A DNA stretch of 64,000 nucleotides from Steromphala cineraria (lineage: Eukaryota > Mollusca > Gastropoda > Trochida > Trochidae). The notes under the pieces are model-generated. The model was given only the letters and a program-made list of their open reading frames with translations. It was not told the origin of the DNA and searched no databases. Of this stretch, positions 27,101-39,100 are shown in pieces (position 1 is the first letter of the stretch; the number at the start of each line of letters is the position of its first letter). Location of the stretch: NCBI GenBank assembly GCA_916613615.1, contig OU744735.1, positions 43,862,468-43,926,467 of the forward strand, given 5' to 3'. Made by a program: the position numbers and the translations under genes.

Positions 27101-30100
27101 CAAAAGGAATTGAAAAAGTCTAGGGGATAATTGGAGGTTGGAAATAGGGGAGAGCAGAGACCTATTACATGGATCCAAAAGGAATTGAAAAAGCCTAGGG
27201 GGTAATATTGGAGGTTGGAAATATGGAAGAGCAGAGACTGATTGCATGGATCCAAAAGGAATTGAAAAAGTCTAGGGGATAATTTGAGGTTGGAAATAGG
27301 GGAGGGCAGAGACCTATTACATGGATCCAAAAGGAATTGCAAAAGCCTAGGGGATAATATTGGAGGTTGGAAATTGGGGAGAGCAGAGACCTATTACATG
27401 GATCCAAAAGGAATTGAAAAAGCCTAGGGGGTAATATTGGAGGTTGGAAATATGGGAGAGCAGAGACTGATTGCATGGATCCAAAAGGAATTGAAAAAGT
27501 CTAGGGGATAATTGGAGGTTGGAAATAGGGGAGAGCAGAGACCTATTACATGGATCCAAAAGGAATTGAAAAAGCCTAGGGGGTAATATTGGAGGTTGGA
27601 AATAGGGGAGGGCAGAGACCTATTACATGGATCCAAAAGGAATTGGAAAAGTCTAGGGGATAATATTGGAAGTTGGAAATATTTGGAAAGCAGAGACCTA
27701 TTACATGGATCCAAAAGGAATTGAAAAAGTCTAGGGGATAATTGGAGGTTGGAAATATGGGAGAGCAGAGACCTATTACATGGATCCAAAAGGAAGTGAA
27801 AAAGTCTAGGGGATAATTGGAAGTTGGAAATATGGAAGAGCAGAGACTGATTGCATGGATCCAAAAGGAATTGAAAAAGTCTAGGGGATAATATTGGAGG
27901 TTGGAAATATGGGAGAGCAGAGACCTATTACATGGATCCAAAAGGAATTGAAAAAGTCTAGGGGATAATTGGAGGTTGGAAATAGGGGAGAGCAGAGACT
28001 GATTGCATGGATCCAAAAGGAATTGAAAAAGTCTAGGGGATAATTGGAGCTTGGAAATAGGGGAGAGCAGAGACTGATTGCATGGATCCAAAAGGAATTG
28101 AAAAAGTCTAGGGGATAATTGGAGGTTGGAAATAGGAGAGGGCAGAGACCTATTACATGGATCCAAGAGGAATTGAAAAAATCTAGGGGATAATATTGGA
28201 GGTTGGAAATATGGGAAAGCAGAGACCTATTACATGGATCCAAAAGGAATTGAAAAAGTCTAGGGGATAATTGGAGGTTGGAAATATGGGAGAGCAGAGA
28301 CCTATTACATGGATCCAAAAGGAATTGAAAAAGTCTAGGGGATAATATTGGAGGTTGGAAATATGGGAAAGCAGAGACCTATTACATGGATCCAAAAGGA
28401 ATTGAAAAAGCCTAGGGGATAATTGGAGGTTGGAAATATGGGAGAGCAGAGACTGATTGCATGGATCCAAAAGGAATTGAAAAAGTCTAGGGGATAATAT
28501 TGGAGGTTGGAAATTGGGGAGAGCAGAGACCTATTACATGGATCCAAAAGGAATTGAAAAAGTCTAGGGGATAATATTGGAGGTTGGAAATATGGGAGAG
28601 CAGAGACCTATTACATGGATCCAAAAGGAATTGAAAAAGTCTAGCGGATAATATTGGAGGTTGGAAATATGGGAGAGCAGAGACCTATTACATGGATCCA
28701 AAAGGAATTGAAAAAGTCTAGGGGATAATATTGGAGGTTGGAAATATGGGAGAGCAGAGACCTATTACATTGATCCAAAAGGAATTGAAAAAGTCTAGGG
28801 GATAATTGGAGGTTGGAAATAGGGGAGAGCAGAGACCTATTACATTGATCAAAAAGGAATTGAAAAAGCCTAGGGGATAATATTGGAGGTTGGAAATATG
28901 GGAGAGCAGAGACCTATTACATTGATCCAAAAGGAATTGAAAAAGTCTAGGGGATAATTGGAGGTTGGAAATAGGGGAGAGCAGAGACTGATTGCATGGA
29001 TCCAAAAGGAATTGAAAAAGTCTAGGGGATAATTGGTGCTTGGAAATAGGGGAGAGCAGAGACTGATTGCATGGATCCAAAAGGAATTGAAAAAGTCTAG
29101 GGGGTAATATTGGAGGTTTGAAATAGGGGAGAGCAGAGACTTATTACATGGATCCAAAAGGAATTGAAAAAGTCTAGGGGGTAATATTGGAGGTTGGAAA
29201 TATGGGAGAGCAGAGACCTATTACATGGATCCAAAAGGAATTGAAAAAGTTTAGGGGATAATTGGAGGTTGGAAATAGGGGAGAGCAGAGACCTATTACA
29301 TGGATCCAAAAGGAATTGAAAAAGTCTAGCGGATAATATTGGAGGTTGGAAATATGGGAGAGCAGAGACCTATTACATTGATCCAAAAGGAATTGAAAAA
29401 GTCTAGGGGATAATTGGAGGTTGGAAATAGGGGAGAGCAGAGACTGATTGCATGGATCCAAATGGAATTGAAAAAGTCTAGGGGATAATTGGAGCTTGGA
29501 AATAGGGGAGAGCAGAGACTGATTGCATGGATCCAAAAGGAATTGAAAAAGTCTATGGGATAATATTGGAGGTTTGAAATAGGGGAGAGCAGAGACTTAT
29601 TACATGGATCCAAAAGGAATTGAAAAAATCTAGGGGATAATTGGAGCAGAGGCCGATTACATGCATCCACAGGAAGTTGATAAGTTGATTGGGGGTTTAA
29701 TTGAAAGGAAAAGGGGGTGGCGGATAATGATGAAAAAGGTGAAAAGGTGATAAAAGACTAAGTAATAGAAAGAAATAGGAAATAGTGAAGAGTAGAGAAT
29801 AACACAAGACTATGTGTTAAAGAGAGGTTGGAGATAGGGAGGCAGAGAATGATGAGATTAAACCACAAGAAGTTGATAAGAGACAGGGGGATAATTGGAT
29901 GTTGGAAATAGGGAAGGCAGAGAATGATGAGATGACTCGACAAGAAGTTGATTAGTGACTAGGGAATAATTGGAGGTTGGAAATAGGTCACAAGAAGATG
30001 CTAAGTTACTTATGGACAAAGCAATGTTTGAAATAGAAGAGAGCATAAATGGCTTAAATAGATGCTAAGTAACTTATGGACAATGAAAGGTTTGAAATAG

Positions 30101-33100
30101 GAGAGACCACTAATGGTCACAAGAAGATGCTAAGTAACTTATGGACAAAGAAAGGTTTGAAATAGAAGAGAGCATAAATGGCTTAAAAAGATGCTAAGTA
30201 ACTGATGGAGAATGAAAGGTTTGAAAAAGGAGAGAACACTAATGGTCACAAGAAGATGCTAAGTAACTTATGGACAAAGAATGGTTTGAAATAGAAGAGA
30301 GCATAAATGGCTTAAAAAGATGCTAAGTAACTTATGGACAATGAAAGGTTTGCATAAGGAGAGAGCAAAAATGGCTACAACAAGATGCTAAGTAACTTAT
30401 GGACTAAGCAATGTGTGGAATAGGAGAGAGCAGTAATGGTTACAAGAAGATGCCAAATAACTTATGGACAAAGAAATATTTGATAAAGGAGAGAGCAAAA
30501 ATGACTACAAGAAAATGCCAAGTAACTTATGGGCAAAGAAAGAGTCAGCGTAATAGAACAGAGGCTGTTTCAACATTCCATTTCAGAGGATAGAAAGAAG
30601 GGGAGAGCATAGAACGCTGAGATGAATACACCTGTTCTCACCTGTCCAGATAGAAAGAAGGGGAGAGCATAGAGTGCTGAGATGAATCCACCTGTTCTCA
30701 CCTGTCCGGTTAGAAAGAAGGGGAGAGCATAGAACGCTGAGATGAATGCACCTGTTCTCACCTGTCTGGATAGAAAGAAGGGGAGAGCATAGAATGCTGA
30801 GATGAATCCACCTGTTCTCACCTGTCCGGTTAGAAAGAAGGGGAGAGCATAGAACGCTGAGATGAATCCACCTGTTCTCACCTGTCCGGTTAGAAAGAAG
30901 GGGAGAGCATAGAGTGCTGAGATGAATCCACCTGTTCTCACCTGTCCGGACGTACTTTTCACAGATGAAACTTTTACTATAGTAGCAGGGATCGTCTTTG
31001 AATTTGTAGCTGTACGCGACCATATCAACGCAGTAGTCATATCCGTCATTTGGTTGGCCTGAAGCCCAGTTGTTCAGTAGATCAACATCCGCACCATCTC
31101 CCCAAAGGTTAGTCTCGTAAACATACCACCAGGTGTAATAGTAGTAGGTTTGATATATATCCAACCACATGCCGTAATAGTAATAGTAGTTCACTGGAAA
31201 ATATAAGGAAAGAATGTGCATGAATTTCAAATATATCTATACTGTGTATCTATCTGTATTGAAGTTGCTGAAGTGTTGCTGGTAGCTTGCTACGCACTGC
31301 GTTTGACAACTATTATCCAGTAATGTACGTGCTAAGATCATGTTGCCCATGTTGTCCATTTTCACAGAAAAAACATCCTTTTCTGACCTCAGTAACCCAT
31401 TTTATTTAATTACAAGTAGTCTTAATCTATATATTTAAGACCTTTTAATAAATTCAGTAGTCTCAGTATTATCAATTATTTAGATCCTGTCAAAAACCGA
31501 ATGAAGGAAGGTCTTACCATACTTTACTTTACTTTACTATACAAGAACATTAATTAGCAACAATAGTAATATACCACTCAACAATATTCTTCAATATAGA
31601 TCGACATTTATAAACTATTAAACACTGAAAACACATTTTTGAAGGTGTTTTATAAGCATGGAATAACTATTATAAAGTAAAATTTTGCAAAGGGCAAAAT
31701 TTTTCATTTCCTTACAGAGCCACTATGGCTAAAAACAACTTAAAAATCCTCATTTCATTATCAGAAATTAGGCAAAGATGAGTCTATTGATATCAAAAGA
31801 TTTATGCGATGAACATGGTTTCATGTCTTTTAAACAATGCAAACAGAATACAATATTTTAAGTCCATTTTTTTCAAATTTCAGTATTAACAAAGAAATAT
31901 TTTGAAGTACACAAAATGATGAAGCTTTTTAAAGTAGAAGTTGATCTTAAAAATGAAAATATATGAGATATTTGTAATAAATGGAAAATGATTTATCGAG
32001 TGGAATCACAATTTTTATTCATACACTCATGGTCTGAAATATAAAAAATTGATTTTCAATATAGATTTCTGCAAAGAGTTATGTATGCCAAGGGAGAATT
32101 GTTGAAAATGGGTCATCGTGATGACAATAATTTATGTGCTTTTTGTTAGGATTCAACTGAAAGTGTTTATTATGACCATTGGGAATGGAGTGTTACCATA
32201 GAGCTCTAGAATAAACTTGAACTTTGGATTATCAACAATTTACAACTAACACTTTTCTAATAAACCATATCCTTCTCTTCGCTAAAAGATACATCAATTG
32301 CAATGCAATGCAAATAATCTAATTCCAAATCCAAGTACTTACAACAAAACAACCAACGAATGAAATACCTAATATCAGTTTTCAATATATGACATATTGC
32401 TTTTGATGCACAACATGTTTAGTCCACAATATTGAAAGCACATGTTGAAATGTTTGATGTCGCACAAATTTCTTAACCCTAGGAACCCAGCCCAATAAGG
32501 ATGTGCTTCAACTTATATTTTCTTGAGTAAAATTAACATTTAGATCATTTAAAAATCGTTTACCATTTTACATCCATTTTGATGTTATAAAGATCTTAGT
32601 ACTTTCCGATATTGGTTTCGTAGGTTAGTTTTTTTAGATTGTAGTCCTCAATATGTGTTCATGATGCCGAAAAGATAGAATGGTCTTGATATTTTCATAA
32701 GATGCATTATTTAGGCATAGTAGTACAACAATGATGAAAACTGTGGGTATATATACATTTCATTAGATCGAGGTGTGCGAACATCAGAATGATCTTACGA
32801 TTATATAACTGATCTTTCATTAAATCCATTTTTGAGGTCGATGAAAGAACAGCCAGTCTGGCACCCTCATCATCACAGGCAGCCATTGCATTGCTGTAAC
32901 TGAGCCTTTCTTGGTGCACCTTGAAACAGTACATCGCACTTTCAATGTATGTGTAGCCATCTGTGTTGCATATTTCTGCTCCTGACGCCTCTGCAATGTA
33001 GACCAAGATCGAGTTGAGAACTACAGTGCCCCTTTGAACTATGAAACATGAAGATTTATCTTACGTGCATGTCTTTCAATTATAACCTCACCTGTCACCA

Positions 33101-36100
33101 AATAATGCTCAAAATCATGAGGTGCATGACCGCAGATTGTTAAAGCTGAGGTGTTTTGCTAACGAAAGTATTTTGCTCCATATACAATTGTACCAACGAG
33201 TCAATATGACAATACATTTAAATTTTGTATTTTGTCACTATTAATGGTTCATTATTGCATCACTTATATGTAAACATTTCCCTTAGGAAAAAAACAATAA
33301 CAAAGTGACTCCCTTATATTAAAATGTCATATGCCTGCAAATTAAACGTTTTTTAACATCTGTATGTTAGTTTACTCAGTATGCAAACAAATATGCACAT
33401 GTAAAGGGGCTTAAATGGGGGAGACTTTTCTGTTGTAAGTTGCTTCCTGGTTTAATTATAAGACAGAATCTGGTGCTCTGTGGGACTCCTGTACAGGGTT
33501 GCTGGCGACAGAGACTTTTCTATTTCATTTTATATATATATTTAGTAAGTATATTTATTCTGAAATTAAAGCTAAATATACGATTGTCTGCACAACAGGG
33601 ACCGATCTATGGAAATAAACAATGTAATTAGTCACAAGTCTTCTCACACATTTATGGTTTCTGATAAAAATGCTTAAAGGTCATTTAACAAATGCTAATT
33701 CAACTTTATCTTCAGGCCCCGTTCTGTTTAGTTAACCCTCAGATTATATCAAGATTACAAATTAACGTTTTTCTTTCCAAGTTTTATCTACTGGTCAAGT
33801 AGAAAAGAACTATAAACCACATAAGTTATAAGCACTCACTACGTTTTAGCCGCCAATATGCTCTTATAAGAAATGTGATAATGTGTCAGAAAAAGAATTT
33901 TATTTCACAGTCTTAAAACAGTTGGACAAGGTAAAATTAATTCAAAGGACATTTTTTTGATATTTGTATTCATAAAATCCATGTATAGGTCTGCCAAAGA
34001 CAATTTTTTATTAACAATGATAGTCAATATTGTTTGTTGTAATTTGAATAATTCTCGTACCTTAAAATATATGTTTTGTCAAAAGCGCCATTGAGTAAAA
34101 TGTCTTCAAAGCATTCAAAGTTAACATAACAACAGAGAATTGTTTAACCAACAAATTTCCCAAATTGAATTTGTAGTTACAAAATATCCTAACCATTTAT
34201 CACTTATTGTTTATAAAAGGATTACATTTCAACAATTTGTTATTACACTGTCCCTTAAAGGGGCAGTAGAACGTTTTTTGATAATTTTATATTTTAAATT
34301 TTTTAGTGATAATTGTAAGTTAATGTTAAATGTATTATTTTGACAGTGTCAAAAATGTCATTACACAAGTCAATTATCCATAGTCGGAGGACAAAGTATG
34401 AAGATTCACATAAAATACATAGGCCGCCATTTAATTCATTTTCTGTAAGAAAAAGGAATCCTATGGCTAAACTTTATGTTAAATATTTGAATTATTACTG
34501 CTCCATTTAGTTTAAATACATTGTCTTTCAATTGGAACCATTAATTTTCATTTTCCTGACATCACCTCATATTCCCCCTAAAAACGTACTACTGCCCCTT
34601 TAAACCAATAGTTCATCGACAATTTTGACACAAAAGTAAAATTTATTGTTGATAATAGAATAAGGATGTTTACAACTTCTATGAGTCAAAATCAATATTC
34701 GCCGTTTAACATGTTGAGAAAAATTATCAAATTATTCCAACAGCGTCACATATTAGTTTTTGACACAGGCGGTACTTTACTTATGGTGGATAGTGTCGCG
34801 CAGCGCATCACGATTTTCAAAATGATAATTGTAAGTTAATATGTTGATAAAGCCTTTTATATCTCGCAAAATAACTCACGTTCACAAATGTACGATCCGA
34901 CTGTGTTTGCACACCTCATGTTTGATTCGCAGATGTTGTCGAGATCGCATTCATTCTGATCTGAAATACAAAGAACAAATTGTAATATATTTAGCCTTTA
35001 GATATCCTTTTACACGCCGCCAATGGCTGAAATATTGCCCAAGCGGCGTAAAACAATAAATCACTCACTAAATATCCTTTTAAAAATAATAAATACATGT
35101 ATCTGAAGCACTATACCGTTTTCACCTCTCATCCAAATAAATATGAACATTAACGCGTCTCAATGTTGAATAATCATGATGTTGATTAGTAATTGTCTCA
35201 GTGTTGGTATTTGACGCAATATTGATTGCTAGAAAATAGAAATCTCTAAAACAAAACTGACATTTAGCTTGTCTGTAAGAAATTGTACCAAATACAAATT
35301 ATTTTTTTCAATTCTAATAAAATAATAATGTTTCTGAATTTTCAGATGGCCATGTCTAGAGCCCTAGAGCACAAATGAGTGGTAATTATGCATAGACGAT
35401 TACAATGCATTAAACATATTTAAGATTATTAATTCATTTCAAACCCAATCGTCAGATGAAGTGTATTTTGAATGTATTAAATAAACACATGATGATAAGG
35501 CTACAACAATGTCACTCATCAGGTTATTGATAATTACATTTTAGCACTTTTTTATCAGATCGTGTTGCAGGAAAGTTCAGAATCCTTCTAAAAATATGAT
35601 GTGTTGATTGTAGGAATAGTTGATGAAGGATGTCATAAAACATGCAAATAATCCTATTTCACTCATCAATCTCATGTAGAGAACATTTCTTCTCGACTAT
35701 TAGGAAACATTCAAAATTCCGATCTTGAAAAAAATTAAGATATTACAATGTGCACTGTGTTACTTTATATAGCCATCATCTGACATTACTATTATTATAT
35801 TTTGGGAACAGAAATGCGACTAAAATCAGAAACGTTGCGTTTCAAGTAATATTTCGCTATTACTTGACGTGTGTCTGGTTGCAAAGGGATTACTAAATAT
35901 GCAAATATAATATTTTTAACCGCTTCTTAGCTTTTTAGCTTTGAACTTATCTTCTTATCGATGCAATACAAATTTGTTTAAACATGTATAAGCTGCAAAT
36001 GTTTTAAGGACACCCTATAACAATGTGTTAGTCGTTTATATCACTGGCTAACTCTCTCTTTCGTATAGGTTGGTATCGTTTCTTTTGCCTATGAGTATAT

Positions 36101-39100
36101 GAATGACAAGACAATCTACCTAAATCATTAATCTATTTAATGTTTGCATGATGAATGAATTCTTTTAAATGCAGTGTTAAATATATACTTAGGGAAAAGG
36201 GAGATCTTGCGTACAGAATTAATGAAAAAAGTTGTAAACGAACTTAACAGGTTTTGTGAAGTCACATGTGCGTTTATTAATCTCCAAAATATATGATATA
36301 AAGGCGTTCTCATATTCAAGAATGCCATTCAAAACGGAACAATGTTCTTTATGACTGCGGATTATCGGGGATATCGGGGATAGAAATCCAGGATGGTTTG
36401 CCAATTTACAAAATATATTTTTCATGTTGTTTTAATTCATTGATTTAAGAAAAACAATTTAAGGTGCTTTCATAACTAGATGTTTAATACCGTCACAGTT
36501 GTCTCCCTCGTATCCGACATCACAGTCACATCTAAACGATCCCACCGTGTTAACACATATCCTGTCTGCAGAACATCGGGCATTATCCTCACATTCATCA
36601 ATATCTGAAGTAAACAATTATACATTATATCTATGACTTGATTAGATCAATTTAAAATATGTTTTTAAGTTTCAGATTTTTCATCTTGAAAGAACCTAAA
36701 AGAAACTTCTACATAAATACTTATAATAAAAACGTCTGGAGGGTGAATTTTATTGCTCCTATTTTGGCGTCTGATAATATCAAACATGATTTATATCACG
36801 TGGCAAAGCTAAAGCAGACGATTTTCTAGTAATTAAGACCAATTTCACAATAGGTACCAATTATATCATGCAAAGGTTGACTGGCTGACCTTCGAGTTTT
36901 CAAACAAATTGTAAATGAATTATCTGAATTTGTTCCAAATTTCATAATTGCGTCTAAATATTAAACAAAAGCAGTAAATATATGATTAATTTCAAAGGTA
37001 CATAAAGATCATGTAATTAATTTCCTAGATCTTCAGTTCTTTCTCAAGGCCTTCAAGAGATGAGTTCTTAAGTTACCTGAACAATCAAAGCCACCATCTG
37101 TGTTCTGACATTCCTTTCCAGCCCCACAGTCATGAGTTCCTTCGTCACATTCATCGATATCTGAAGTAAACAGTAATACATTTCATTTATGTTTTATTAG
37201 ATCACTTGAATACATTATTTCTAAAAACCAAAACCAATGACTCATCGGATTTCACAATAGGTACCAATTGTATCGTGCAAAGGTTGACTGGCTGACCTTC
37301 GAGTTTTCAAACAAATTGTAAATGAATTATCTGAATTTGTTCCAAATTTCATAATTGCGTCTAAATATTAAACAAAAGCAGTAAATATATGATTAATTTC
37401 TAAGGTACATAAAGATCATGTAATTAATTTCCTAGATCTTCAGTTCTTTCTCAAGGCCTTCAAGAGATGAGTTCTTAAGTTACCTGAGCAATCAAAGCCA
37501 CCATCTGTGTTCTGACATTCCTTTCCAGCCCCACAGTCGTGAGTTCCTTCGTCACATTCATCGATATCTGAAGTAAACAGTAATACATTTCATTTATGTT
37601 TTATTAGATCACTTGAATAAATTATTTCTAAAAACCAAAACCAATGACTCATCGGATTTCACAATAGGTACCAATTGTATCGTGCAAAGGTTGACTGGCT
37701 GACCTTCGAGTTTTCAAACAAATTGTAAATGAATTATCTGAATTTGTTCCAAATTTCATAATTGCGTCTAAATATTAAACAAAAGCAGTAAATATATGAT
37801 TAATTTCAAAGGTACATAAAGATCATGTAATTAATTTCCTAGATCTTCAGTTTTTTCTCAAGGCCTTCAAGAGATGAGTTCTTAAGTTACCTGAGCAATC
37901 AAAGCCACCATCTGTGTTCTGACATTCCTTTCCAGCACCACAGTCGTGAGTTCCATCGTCACATTCATCGATATCTGAAGTAAACAGTAATACATTTCAT
38001 TTATGTATTATTAGATCACTTGAATAAATTATTTCTAAAAACCAAAACCAATGACTCATCGGATTTCACAATAGGTACCAATTGTATCGTGCAAAGGTTG
38101 ACTGGCTGACCTTCGAGTTTTCAAACAAATTGTAAATGAATTATCTGAATTTGTTCCAAATTTCATAATTGCGTCTAAATATTAAACAAAAGCAGTAAAT
38201 ATATGATTAATTTCAAAGGTACATAAAGATCGTGTAATTAATTTCCTAGATCTTCAGTTTTTTCTCAAGGCCTTCAAGAGATGAGTTCTTAAGTTACCCG
38301 AGCAATCAAAGCCACCATCTGTGTTCTGACATTCCTTTCCAACCCCACAGTCGTGAGTTCCATCGTCACATTCATCGATATCTGAAGTAAACAGTAATAC
38401 ATTTCATTTATGTTTTATTAGATCACTTGAATAAATTATTTCTAAAAACCAAAACCAATGACTCATCGGATTTCACAATAGGTACCAATTGTATCGTGCA
38501 AAGGTTGACTGGCTGACCTTCGAGTTTTCAAACAAATTGTAAATGAATTATCTGAATTTGTTCCAAATTTCATAATTGCGTCTAAATATTAAACAAAAGC
38601 AGTAAATATATGATTAATTTCAAAGGTACATAAAGATCATGTAATTAATTTCCTAGATCTTCAGTTCTTTCTCAAGGCCTTCAAGAGATGAGTTCTTAAG
38701 TTACCTGAGCAATCAAAGCCACCATCTGTGTTCTGACATTCCTTTCCAACCCCACAGTCGTGAGTTCCTTCGTCACATTCATCGATATCTGAAGTAAACA
38801 GTAATACATTTCATTTATGTTTTATTAGATCACTTGAATAAATTATTTCTAAAAACCAAAACCAATGACTCATCGGATTTCACAATAGGTACCAATTGTA
38901 TCGTGCAAAGGTTGACTGGCTGACCTTCGAGTTTTCAAACAAATTGTAAATGAATTATCTGAATTTGTTCCAAATTTCATAATTGCGTCTAAATATTAAA
39001 CAAAAGCAGTAAATATATGATTAATTTCAAAGGTACATAAAGATCATGTAATTAATTTCCTAGATCTTCAGTTTTTTCTCAAGGCCTTCAAGAGATGAGT

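Larger units (their letters stand above)
13537..30941 (-). other. 17.4-kb intron composed almost wholly of tandem repeats
   Basis: The intron runs from donor ACAG|GTGAGA at 30942/30941 to acceptor TTTCAG at 13537. It separates the two lectin-like domains. Joining the flanking exons gives an uninterrupted phase 1 frame (G+AT = Asp). Three tandem families fill it: the 60-bp unit next to the donor, a 61-64 bp family, and the 75/77-bp satellite reaching to about 50 bp from the acceptor. No exon was found inside. Confidence 0.75.

Noticed and set aside
13325..29670. Dozens of minus-strand open frames of 60-196 codons with [12 protein letters not shown] repeats
   Set aside because: They are the three rotating frames of a 75/77-bp satellite poor in stops. 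They start and end wherever unit-length changes occur, mutually overlap and lie inside an intron with in-phase flanking exons.
30583..31230. A free-standing 215-residue lectin/repeat protein starting at the Met near 31230
   Set aside because: The Met lies upstream of a clear acceptor (TTTTCCAG) in intron sequence. The exon needs the N-terminal half at 32799-32990, and the 60-bp repeats lie past a strong donor.
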